Shown here: positions 10,548 to 19,748 of the stretch, in pieces
How the letters are laid out: every line of letters starts with the position of its first letter
Position numbering within the stretch: the stretch's first letter is position 1
Assembly (NCBI GenBank): GCA_039105265.1
Contig: JAPFFF010000072.1
Coordinates: 275,157-339,156 of the forward strand
Reading direction: 5' to 3'
Origin: Tritrichomonas musculus
Lineage: Eukaryota > Parabasalia > Tritrichomonadida > Tritrichomonadidae
Length of the DNA stretch: 64,000 nucleotides
The notes under the pieces: generated by a model
Database searches by the model: none
What the model was told of the DNA's origin: nothing
The model's input: the letters and a program-made list of their open reading frames with translations, nothing else
Position numbers and translations under genes: made by a program

Positions 10548-10830
10548 TAAGTTTGTTTTTTAGAAAATTCATCATTAAAATTTATCAAGAAACTTCGAAA
10601 TTCTGTAGTTTCTAATAATAACAATTCTTTATTTAGTTTGAGTGATGCATTCAAATAGAAAAAGCATATCTTTTCTAGTTACACTCTTAGGAAGAATTTT
10701 CAGTTATGTTTTGAATCAAAGTGCCAAGAGTTAGAATAAAATTAATTTCAAAATGAAAATTCATTTTTTGCGCCTAAAAACTTCATGATTTGAATCTTTG
10801 CACGGATATTTAGCTTTTTTGTAGTAAAAT

Positions 10831-10881
<51 letters not shown>

Positions 10882-11721
10882 AATAAATAAACAAACTGAG
10901 GAAATAGCATCATCCCATTATTTTTAACAGTTTTAAGTCATGACAATCAAAATATGAATGTGTTGAGAATCATATGAAGGAGTTTATTCTCTTTTTTATG
11001 AGTTGAGTAGAAGCATGAAATGCAAATAACCCCTTACCAAAAAACACAAATGATAATTCTATTAATTTATAGTATTATAATACATAAATCTGCCATTGGA
11101 CAGTAAGATATAAAATCACATACTTTCTTTCTTTTATTTTACTGCTGAAAATAAAATGAATTCTATCCAGTTATTCTTAAACATTTAGGAATGTGATATG
11201 AAAATGATTTTAAAAATATTTTGTAAAATAAAAGAATATATTGATGTTATTTTAAGATTAAAATCAACAAATACATTATATTTTATTAAATATTTGCGTT
11301 TAAATTACGATCATAAGCTTATCAAAAAATACATTATATTTAAAATTTTTTTTCCAAGATATACGCACAACAAATATTTGTGTAATCAATTCAAAATTTT
11401 TTAAAATAAAAAAACATTTTTATAACCAAGTTTATTGACATTTATCATAAAAAAATCAATAAATTAAAAATAACACCTAAAATTAAATTCTATAAAAACT
11501 AATATGAAAATGAATAACCTTTTTAAAATATTTTCTTACGAAAACTTATTTTAATTCAAAAAGTATTCAAAATTGAATCTTACCTACGATCATTTTTCAA
11601 CAATTTTAGAGGATAAATGTTGTTGAGAATTAGCAATGAAAAAGTGGTATCAGGTTATTGAAATTTCATTATATAAATCTACTATTTGATAATTTTACTC
11701 TATTTTTTTAGCATACAACAA
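10548..11721. other. Intergenic DNA upstream of the Myb gene, with a 43-base T run
   Basis: No supported gene. A pure T run of 43 bases is at 10833-10875. A 68-codon frame at 11198-11404 is low-complexity Lys/Ile/Tyr/Phe and reads as chance translation. The 1.1 kb includes the presumed Myb promoter at its right end. Confidence 0.55.
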
Positions 11722-12336
11722 ATGTATCAAACGATGCAAAAATTCAATCATAAACAAAAATTTACAAAGACAGAGGATGCTCAGCTAATCAAGCTTGTAA
11801 AAAAGTATGGAGTACCTAATTGGGAAGAAGTTTCTCGTCATATGAAACGTAGAAATGCGCGACAATGCCGAGAAAGATACAATAATTACTTAAATGACAA
11901 TTTTAAAAAAGGATCATGGACCGAAAGCGAAGATAAATTAATAATTTCTCTTTATCGGCAGATTGGCCCTCATTGGCTAAATATTTCAAAAAGTTTACCA
12001 GGAAGGAGCGGTAATGACATCAAAAATAGGTGGCATAAGACATTGTCTAAAAAAATCGATCAATATGATGGAATACCAAGCGTTGCTGAATGCGCCAATA
12101 TTGAACCTCCAAGAAAAGTGGAATGCACAAATATTACTTCCAATGAGAATGTGAGTTTCCCCGAAAATGGGAAGCGTATTTTAAAAAGCGAAATTGAAAA
12201 TCAAAGTTACACAAAATCTAGCCAAATAAGGAATGGCAGTGTTATTCGATTGTTTGAGTTTTACGAAACAACAGGCAGACAATGGAATATGTTTCCAAAT
12301 GAAGAAGAAAAAAAGCTCCGTTTTGATCATATTTAA
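11722..12336 (+). CDS. R2R3 Myb-like DNA-binding protein
   Basis: I start the gene at the ATG at 11722, giving 204 residues; a frame opening at 11686 adds only 12 hydrophobic residues from AT-rich leader. Repeat R2 spans about residues 12-58 and R3 about 62-110. R3 has the three tryptophans (GSWTESED, PHWLNIS, KNRWHKTL). In R2 the first Trp is replaced by Phe (QKFTKTED) and the third by Tyr, common substitutions in trichomonad Mybs. The recognition helices are ARQCRERYNNYL and GNDIKNRWHKTL. Such proteins bind MRE-type DNA sites and act as transcription factors; in Trichomonas they control iron-regulated adhesin and other promoters. Residues after 115 are unstructured and unrecognised. The target genes here are unknown. 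Confidence 0.9.
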   Translation: MYQTMQKFNHKQKFTKTEDAQLIKLVKKYGVPNWEEVSRHMKRRNARQCRERYNNYLNDNFKKGSWTESEDKLIISLYRQIGPHWLNISKSLPGRSGNDIKNRWHKTLSKKIDQYDGIPSVAECANIEPPRKVECTNITSNENVSFPENGKRILKSEIENQSYTKSSQIRNGSVIRLFEFYETTGRQWNMFPNEEEKKLRFDHI

Positions 12337-12827
12337 TGCTTTGCTTGCAACAAATACTGCCTTACTGTTTTTTTGTATAGATAGTTTTTTTAGCATCTAT
12401 CATACAATATTTTCGAATTCGATCATATTTATTATTTTACGATGATCCTGGAAAATAATGAATATAATTATACACTATCTTAATATTTTTTATTTTGTAT
12501 TAATGATAAATATAAATTTAATAAAGAAATTTTTATTTTTATTTCCCAAATTTAAAAAAATAAACCATAGAATTTATTTCAAAAACTTAAATAAAAATAT
12601 ACAAGAGAGATTATCATATTTTATTTTAATTTCTTTCAAATCGAAGAGAAAAATCGACTTTGAATGTTTTTTAGATAAAATAATAATAATAATAAGTAAA
12701 TCATTTTAATTCAAATGATAATAATTAATAAAAACTCCTGATAATCATGAAATATTGAAATCTGCAAGACATATAAAATGACTTTCTCTAAAAAATATCA
12801 TTTAAAAAAAAAATAAACATATTATAT
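12337..12827. other. Spacer between convergent Myb and F5/8C genes
   Basis: AT-rich DNA of about 490 bases between two convergent 3' ends. Frames of 70-83 codons are low-complexity and I reject them as genes. It probably holds the polyadenylation sites of both neighbours. Confidence 0.55.
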
Positions 12828-14165
12828 TTATGGAAATGTCTCTAATATAGAACCAAACAATTCAATGCATCTAAACAAAAACGCATATTTGTAAGGACTT
12901 CCCCAAGAATCTTCTTGAATATATCGTATGTACCGATAAAAACCGTCACTTTTTTTACATACAAATCTGCCTTGTCTCTCGACTCCATTCAGCGTGCTGC
13001 AGTTTTCTCTGTGGTCCAAGATATTCCACTTTTCGTGATCATTTGAGCCAACAATTCGCCAAGATTTCGGTTTGTAGTATGAATTTTTATTGTTGTTTCC
13101 GACACGCATTGTGTACGACGATAGATTGATGCTCCTTTTTCCGAAGTCAAATTCAATCCACGAGTCGGACTCACTCTTCGGTGTTCCACCGGAGTCGTTG
13201 AAGCAATAAGTGCTGATCTTGTCGTTGTCGTACTGGATGATGTTCGTGATTGGGCATATGAGGCTTGTGTAACCGCCACATGAGATATTTAGTGAATTTT
13301 GGAAATTAGTTCCTAATGTCTTCTTTAGGTAGCTGACAATTCCTGATAATTCGTCTCCAGTAAAGTTGCAGTCGATGATTTTGCTATCCGAACCTTTTTC
13401 TATACGATTTAGAAGCTGATGTAATAAAATGGTAATTGATGAAAGATCGTTGGTAACAATGTCATCATCGAGATTATCTGTGAAATAATCAATCATTTCT
13501 TTGGTAAAAAATACACTGTTTTGGGAAATTAATAGTCGAATAATAAAATGAATGACAAATTCTTTGTCTTCTTGACTTTTCATTATTGAAAATATCTTTG
13601 AAACTTCTTCTTTTTTAAAATTCTTTTCAGTGTATTCGTCAATAAGTGAATATAAGATTTGCTCATTTAGATTTTTCGTTTCGCCACTTTCCAGAAGTTC
13701 TAGAAAATGCTCACTTAGGTAATTGATTGCAATGAAATTTGTTTCAGTATTTAGTAATGAAATCGCTTCTTTTATGTTTTGTATATCGAAAGTATTACTG
13801 GATGAGGGTGCTTCTTCTCCAAGTAAAAACAAAATCATAGAAAACTGTTTTTGCTTTTCATTTGGTATTGAAACTTGACTGCGTGTTGATTGAACAATGA
13901 GATTAAAAAGCTGCTTAATTTCTTCTTTCTCTATTCTTTGATTACTATCCGGAAACGAAAGATCGTATTGGTCAATTGTTGGATCTATTGTGCAAATATT
14001 GTTAATTTTTTTTGATATAACGCGCGCTTCATTTCTTGTGAGTTCAAAAAAATATTTATTTTGTGACGATGAATCATAAGTAATATAAAATTTATCACTG
14101 TAATCTTGTTCTACTAATCTTCTAAAGTTTGCAATAGGTATCTCAAACAAATAATTAGATATCAT
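12828..14165 (-). CDS. F5/8 type C (discoidin-like) domain protein
   Basis: I use the ATG at 14163-14165, giving 445 residues; the frame is open further upstream but only to a TTG. The C-terminal 155 residues (from about 285) form an F5/8C or galactose-binding-like beta-sandwich: STYCFNDSGG, SWIEFDFGKRSINLSSYTMRVG, then YKPKSWRIVGSNDHEKW, and YRYIRYIQEDSW, closing with AFLFRCIELFGSI. The N-terminal 270 residues are helical and resemble the BTB-associated region that goes with this domain in many trichomonad proteins; I cannot confirm BTB. There is no signal peptide, so the protein is likely cytoplasmic. Its ligand is unknown. TATCAA directly before the ATG fits a TCA initiator with a very short leader. 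Confidence 0.75.
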   Translation of the reverse strand: MISNYLFEIPIANFRRLVEQDYSDKFYITYDSSSQNKYFFELTRNEARVISKKINNICTIDPTIDQYDLSFPDSNQRIEKEEIKQLFNLIVQSTRSQVSIPNEKQKQFSMILFLLGEEAPSSSNTFDIQNIKEAISLLNTETNFIAINYLSEHFLELLESGETKNLNEQILYSLIDEYTEKNFKKEEVSKIFSIMKSQEDKEFVIHFIIRLLISQNSVFFTKEMIDYFTDNLDDDIVTNDLSSITILLHQLLNRIEKGSDSKIIDCNFTGDELSGIVSYLKKTLGTNFQNSLNISCGGYTSLICPITNIIQYDNDKISTYCFNDSGGTPKSESDSWIEFDFGKRSINLSSYTMRVGNNNKNSYYKPKSWRIVGSNDHEKWNILDHRENCSTLNGVERQGRFVCKKSDGFYRYIRYIQEDSWGSPYKYAFLFRCIELFGSILETFP

Positions 14166-14463
14166 TTGATAACTTATTTGGTTGAAAATATAAATTTTTG
14201 TCAAGTTTTATAAAATTTTATTCATGGTCAAATGCCATTCAAGCGAATAAAAAGTACTTTTTCAGTATATCTTTAAATATAAGAAATAAATTCAAGAAAA
14301 AAAGAAAAATATATTAATAAAATTAATTTTAAATACATACTATTAATCATACAATTGCCAAATTAAAGCCATTATCTATGAAATGAGAAATTGTACGTTT
14401 AAAAATAAACCAATATCCTTAAGTAAAAAATAAAATAAGTAAATAGCGCCTTTAAACCTAATC

Positions 14464-17106
14464 ATGTTTAGCACATCAAGCCGTCGCTATACGATTTCAC
14501 GCGATGTAGATGACAGAGAAGAGGATAAATTCGTTTTCGAGTCGTTCGCCAGATATAATCCGCACGCAAAAGCTCCAGAATTATCTCCATCAAATCCAAC
14601 TTTTCCAAAATACTCAAGAGCTCTCCCTACGCGATTCAAACTCCCGAGAATTAACAGTTTTAATATTAATACCAAATGTCGGAGAGGGAAAAGCAAATTT
14701 AAGAGAGATAAAAAATCAAAAAAAGATAAGTTTACTGCATCCAAAGCGCAATATTGGAAATCAGATGAAAATTTCGATAGTTCAGATAGTTTAGATGAAG
14801 ACTACCAGACATATCCGATTAAATCTTCATCCTCACATAGGTCATCTTCCGTTCCTTCCAACGATAATCCCAAATATTCGACTACAGATAATCATGAAAA
14901 TAATCAAAAAAATAGCAATAAGTATTACAAAACATTATTTATTAAAGACATAATAACGCAAGATATAAAATCCGATGTCAAAAAAGAAATTAAAAAGATA
15001 AAATCGAAGAATCAAGAAGGCACAATTATATTTACTTTAAAAGGTACCGATAAAAAGCCAATATTAGATATTATCAAAGATGAAATCGAGCAAGTTTGTA
15101 ACCACAACGGATACTCGATAAAAGCGATGAATTCTGGAACAATTATCGAATGCCAAAAGAAATCTCATGACGATCAATTTGACTCTTCTTCCAATGTTCA
15201 CCAAACCACATTACTTGTCCCATGTTCAACTGAAGAAAACAGTTTAGCTGCCATCAAAAAGAGAATTCTTTCTTTATACAACGGAATTGTCACTTTTAAG
15301 CCGATAAGAAAACGATACAACACAACTTTACCAATGGAGTTCCTTAACAAGATTGTTGAACTATGCAAAGAAAACGGTTATTTTGCCAAAATTACAGACA
15401 TACAAAACCAAATAGTGGAATGTGATATGAGAACCCGAATTCAGAACAACAAAAGTGCCCTTTCTGCATCGTCAACGAGCACAACTAATCAAATCTCAAG
15501 CTTGTCACAGTCAACGAAGCTAAAAGAAATCGATAATGAAAGTGCAAACAAAGGTTATATTAAAGTCGATGTTCCTTGGAATTCGCCGTCCAAAGCAGAG
15601 TCAGTTATTCGATCGTATTTGTCAGACAGTTCATTCAAAGGCAAAATCCGTTTTGCACCGTCAGTTGGGTTGTATTCGGTGATAAATATGGGCAACTTCC
15701 CAGATCGAATTGTTGATATCTGCTTGAATGACTTCCATTTTCAAGCAGTCAAGTTTTCAAACCAAGTTGTTGAATGCAACAAATCAATCAAAAATTACAA
15801 TGCAAATTCAAATTCTCCTACAAAATCGGGCCTTTCAACATCAATGTCTGTTTCCAATCTTTCAACGATTTCTGGTACTTCAAATGCATCGAGTACACTC
15901 AATTACTCATCAAAAGGACTGTCAACTTCAAGCTCTTTCGGTAATTTGTCAACAATTGCAGCAAACAGGAACTCTTCAGCAACGACAAAAACAATCCAAC
16001 TGCCAATAAACGATAAAAAATTATGTGAACAAACTGTCAGAATTTACCTTGAAAGTGGAAGACCAGGAAACGTCGACTTTGGCTGCGGAAATATAAGAGA
16101 AAGCAGCGATATTTGCTCAGCTATCGGCGACATTTGCAAAGAATACAACTTTAGATTCAAAGTTATTAAAGGACAGGCAGAAAATCAAACATTCAGTGTA
16201 CTTAATAATCAATTCATCGTCGAGTGCAATGTCATTCCACGCAATTGTAACCAACTTTATATTAAGCTTTCATCTGATAACACAGCAATGAAAGCGAAGA
16301 TACAACGTTATTTTGAGTCAGGATTTATAGGAAAAATTGACTTTTCTCCTATATTATCTAACCATGCAACTTTCTTGTTTTTCGCTCAAACTGTTTCAAG
16401 TATGAGCAATTCATATGGCTTTACTTCACAGATAATAGAGTCCCAAGAAACCGTCAGATGCATTTTGTCACCACAATACTTTGACTTATCTAATTACTTG
16501 GATGATTCTCAAATTGAACAAGCAGTTAAAAACGTTTTGACATCAGGAATTAAAGATTCTTATATCGTCTTTTCAGTTAAACGTAAAACAATTCCTGAAA
16601 ATCAAAGATGTGCTGAGAAAATCGTCAAGTATTGTAAAATGCTCGGTTTCCAAGCAAAATTATCTGATTTTTATTACCAGAGAATTTGTGTTAATTACAT
16701 GGGAACAAGAAACAAACCTAAACAAAGCCCAAATACATATTCTTCATCATCAATATCAACTTCATCATCGATTACATCAATGAACAAGTTGAATGCAATA
16801 AGCTCAAATGTCTTCGTCTCTTCTTCACATCATGTTAATTCAAATTCAAATTCTGATGTGCTGAAAGTAAGATTGCCTTCATTTGATCCAAAATCAGCTG
16901 AAATAATGATTAGAAAACAATTGTCAAGCACTTTTATCGGTGTGGTTCAATTCTCACCAAAAGGTACCTTGTTTTCTTCTTCAATAATGCCTGATTATCC
17001 ACAAAGGATCATTGACATTTGTACAGAATATGGATTCAAGGCAACTGTTATTAACCCAAGATTACAGATTGTTGAATGCAGAATGAAACAATTCAAATAT
17101 TTATAA
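14464..17106 (+). CDS. Seven-repeat protein of unknown function
   Basis: The protein has 880 residues. After a basic N-terminal region (Lys/Arg cluster near residues 70-95) it contains seven copies of a 60-75-residue repeat, near residues 167-230, 257-323, 376-440, 515-590, 605-668, 681-746 and 809-880. Each copy has a helix with IRxYL-like residues, a strand GxIxFxP, a helix resembling IVDICxEYGF, and ends at a strand close to QIVECxM. The first and sixth copies are the most diverged. Linkers are Ser/Thr/Asn-rich. I do not recognise the repeat as a known domain; the alternating helix-strand pattern suggests a small alpha/beta fold, perhaps nucleic-acid binding, but that is a guess. No signal peptide and no membrane segments. 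The ATG at 14464 is the first in frame. Confidence 0.85.
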   Translation: MFSTSSRRYTISRDVDDREEDKFVFESFARYNPHAKAPELSPSNPTFPKYSRALPTRFKLPRINSFNINTKCRRGKSKFKRDKKSKKDKFTASKAQYWKSDENFDSSDSLDEDYQTYPIKSSSSHRSSSVPSNDNPKYSTTDNHENNQKNSNKYYKTLFIKDIITQDIKSDVKKEIKKIKSKNQEGTIIFTLKGTDKKPILDIIKDEIEQVCNHNGYSIKAMNSGTIIECQKKSHDDQFDSSSNVHQTTLLVPCSTEENSLAAIKKRILSLYNGIVTFKPIRKRYNTTLPMEFLNKIVELCKENGYFAKITDIQNQIVECDMRTRIQNNKSALSASSTSTTNQISSLSQSTKLKEIDNESANKGYIKVDVPWNSPSKAESVIRSYLSDSSFKGKIRFAPSVGLYSVINMGNFPDRIVDICLNDFHFQAVKFSNQVVECNKSIKNYNANSNSPTKSGLSTSMSVSNLSTISGTSNASSTLNYSSKGLSTSSSFGNLSTIAANRNSSATTKTIQLPINDKKLCEQTVRIYLESGRPGNVDFGCGNIRESSDICSAIGDICKEYNFRFKVIKGQAENQTFSVLNNQFIVECNVIPRNCNQLYIKLSSDNTAMKAKIQRYFESGFIGKIDFSPILSNHATFLFFAQTVSSMSNSYGFTSQIIESQETVRCILSPQYFDLSNYLDDSQIEQAVKNVLTSGIKDSYIVFSVKRKTIPENQRCAEKIVKYCKMLGFQAKLSDFYYQRICVNYMGTRNKPKQSPNTYSSSSISTSSSITSMNKLNAISSNVFVSSSHHVNSNSNSDVLKVRLPSFDPKSAEIMIRKQLSSTFIGVVQFSPKGTLFSSSIMPDYPQRIIDICTEYGFKATVINPRLQIVECRMKQFKYL

Positions 17107-17915
17107 TTTTTTTTTTTTTATTAAAATCTCGAATGATTAACTTTATTGCATTTCTTTTTTTTATTTTAAATTTAATATGATACCAAGCAGCAAAGTTTGC
17201 TAATTATAATCATTTAATAATATTAAATGAATTCTTATCAAAGAATCTCATTATGCAAAACCAGCTATTGATCAGTTAATGAATTCTTTATATCTAGAAT
17301 TGCTTCATTTTGAGGCTAATTAGAAAAGTTTCATTATTTTTCGGAATTCCAATGGCCGATACTTTGAATATCATAAAATAGGCAAACAACATTTTGTTTA
17401 ATTTGGTAATCAATACCCAATTTTTTTTAACTTATTCTTAACATTGATTTTATTTTGAGTGAATTATACAGTAATACGTTTAAAATCATCTAAAATAAAT
17501 GCAATGTTGAAATCAGAAGACTTTTGTTTATTTTCGTCACTGCTTGTATCATTTAAAAATCAAGAGAGAACAGATTCTTTTTTATTATTATTACCGTAAT
17601 TCCAAGAATCTCAGACATATAGAAAAATTCTCAGAATTTTTTGAGAAAACTCACTGAAAGACTTTCAATTTTTTTTTCAAAATTCATATAGATATTCTCT
17701 TAAAATAATTCTATAGATTGAATAAATTCTTTCAAATAATTAAAAGTTTTCTCAAAAATGCATGAGATTAATTGAATATATCCGAGATTTTGGAATTACG
17801 GTATTATTAAAATTTTTGTGCAATTTTTGAAAAGAAGAAGTACCAATTTCAGTTAGAGAAGAATCTTAAAAACATTGATGATTAATATAATTCATTTATT
17901 CATAAAAATATATAA
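17107..17915. other. Spacer between convergent genes, containing a MITE-like element
   Basis: About 800 bases with no gene. The notable content is the TA-flanked inverted-repeat element at 17594-17801. Confidence 0.6.
17594..17801. mobile_element. 208-bp TA-flanked inverted-repeat element (MITE-like)
   Basis: The ends read CCGTAATTCCAA and its complement, continuing imperfectly through an AATCTC block. Each end is bordered by TA (17592-17593 and 17802-17803). There is no coding capacity. Size, ends and TA duplication fit a non-autonomous Tc1/mariner-type element. Confidence 0.6.
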
Positions 17916-19046
17916 TTAAGCATATTTTTCTAGCATTTCATTTAAGCGAGAACGATTGTCGTCAAGTTTATGAACAACTTGTTCATAAACTTCATTTGCT
18001 CTTTCCAAAGAAACTTGGCATTCAAAGTTTTCTTTCAAAATTTTATAACCGTTAATTATATAGAAAACTTTTTGAAAGACCTCTAACAAAGTTATCAAAT
18101 TTTCTTCGGTTTCATCGTTCAATGGGACATCTTGATCAAAAGTTAGGTCCCTCATGAAGAACAGGTGCCTTTGAATTGGGGGTGCCAAAACAGATTGCAT
18201 TGAATCAACGAACTTTTTGAATTCTTCAACTTTTTCTTTAGTTTTGGTAATAACAGCCTCTGTAAAGCCTTTTTTAATGGAAAATACTGCAGCCAAACCT
18301 GTCATGTAAATGTCATCTGCCCCCATTTCTAATAAATCTTTGGTTAAAACTTGACTGGCTGGATTTGGATTATCTTTTAATAAGAATGTTGAAACTTTGA
18401 AGTAATTCTTTTTGTCTCTGTTCTTCATTTGCTCTGCTTTTAAACCCAGAGGATCCATTTTTTTCGCTTTTTTGACAATTCCTGCCAAACCTGCAGATTT
18501 GCATCTAATATATGAATCTGGTTTGTCTTTGGTACTAAGTTGTGAGTCATATATATTATTCATTTCAAGAGGAATACCTGATTCAATTATTGTGGCAAAA
18601 TCTCCGATGAAATCAAATGTAAATATTGTAACACTTGGATGGTTTAGTACTTCAGTAAGCTTAGTTTTAACAGCGTCATCAAATGGTGTAAAAACTATGT
18701 AGCCTGGTAATGAACCAATTTCTGGTGGATTCTTATTTACTTTTATATCAAATGAATCGTTAAATATCTCCCCAATTTGAATACATGACAATGATTTCTC
18801 AACACTTCCTAAGCAATATCCTTCACAGTCGATTGCTAAATTGATCTTTTTATTAGAATTAGCACGCATTAAAAGATTTTCAGCCCAATCTAGAAAATTA
18901 TTAATATTTTCTTGTATTTCTTGTCGAACAAGAGTGAATTTTGCACCTGTAATAGTACTACAAACTTCAGACAAAGTAGAATCAGTCGTCATTTTATTAT
19001 TTTGAATTTCTCTCAAAAAATTGAGAAAATGATTCAAAAAATTCAT
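17916..19046 (-). CDS. DEDD-type 3'-5' exonuclease, RNase D/EXD1-like
   Basis: The protein has 376 residues. Residues 66-255 read as a DnaQ-like 3'-5' exonuclease: NLAIDCEGYCLG carries the first Asp73 and Glu75, followed by SLSCIQIGE; TFDFIGDFATI supplies the second Asp; IYDSQLS and GADDIYMTGLA fit the third acidic site. The substrate (RNA or DNA) is not evident; the closest general resemblance is to RNase D and EXD1 proteins. The C-terminal 120 residues are helical and unrecognised. The ATG at 19044-19046 follows TTTTCATTT, a good TCA initiator only a few bases upstream, so I prefer it to the Met at 18992. No signal peptide. Confidence 0.8.
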   Translation of the reverse strand: MNFLNHFLNFLREIQNNKMTTDSTLSEVCSTITGAKFTLVRQEIQENINNFLDWAENLLMRANSNKKINLAIDCEGYCLGSVEKSLSCIQIGEIFNDSFDIKVNKNPPEIGSLPGYIVFTPFDDAVKTKLTEVLNHPSVTIFTFDFIGDFATIIESGIPLEMNNIYDSQLSTKDKPDSYIRCKSAGLAGIVKKAKKMDPLGLKAEQMKNRDKKNYFKVSTFLLKDNPNPASQVLTKDLLEMGADDIYMTGLAAVFSIKKGFTEAVITKTKEKVEEFKKFVDSMQSVLAPPIQRHLFFMRDLTFDQDVPLNDETEENLITLLEVFQKVFYIINGYKILKENFECQVSLERANEVYEQVVHKLDDNRSRLNEMLEKYA

Positions 19047-19748
19047 AAATGAAAACTGGTTTAATACAATAAATTTATCTTGGTAAAAATATAGTAAAAA
19101 TAAAATAATATATTAGATAATTTATCAACTGTTTAAAATGAAAAATATTGTTAGTGTAAAATGACAAACTATTTTCCAAAATTATATGCTTTTGGTACTT
19201 TTAAATGACTGATTTGAAATGAGCAGACTGTAAAATATTTGTTTCCACCTCAATATTGGTACATATATACATTGACATACAAACATTTCTAGTTCAAGAT
19301 ACTCAAAAATTCTTATATGACACAAAATAAATATCAATTCATGGCGCTTACTTTTTGAGATGCAATGAAAAATTAATAAAACTTTATTAAAATATTAAAA
19401 TAAGTATTTAAATATTGATTGTCTCAATGAATTTGATTTTATCTCTGCTACTTTTTGAGACGAAGTCTCAAAAAATAGCTGCCATAAAATCGTAATTTGT
19501 AAAAATTCAATGGATGATTTCACCTTCATCCACTTATTTCCAGCTGTACCTATTTCATAATAATAAATTCGAGTTTACCGAATCTTTACTGTTAAACTTC
19601 TTTCATAATAAATTTGATACCACCATCTCAAATCAAATCACAATTGAAATTGAATCTTAAATTTATTCAAAAAATAATTAAAAATAAAAATATTTATAAA
19701 TAATCATTTATCATTAATGATTAAATAATTAAAGAATAAAACAAATGA
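19047..19748. other. Intergenic DNA with a perfect 10-bp hairpin
   Basis: About 700 bases with no gene. TTTTTGAGAC and GTCTCAAAAA (19452-19461 and 19465-19474) form a perfect 10-bp stem with a 3-base loop. Two ACTTTTTGAG words occur (near 19350 and 19450). Confidence 0.55.

Noticed and set aside
12989-13279. 96-codon frame overlapping the F5/8C gene
   Set aside because: It lies inside the discoidin-like domain in another frame and has no motif.
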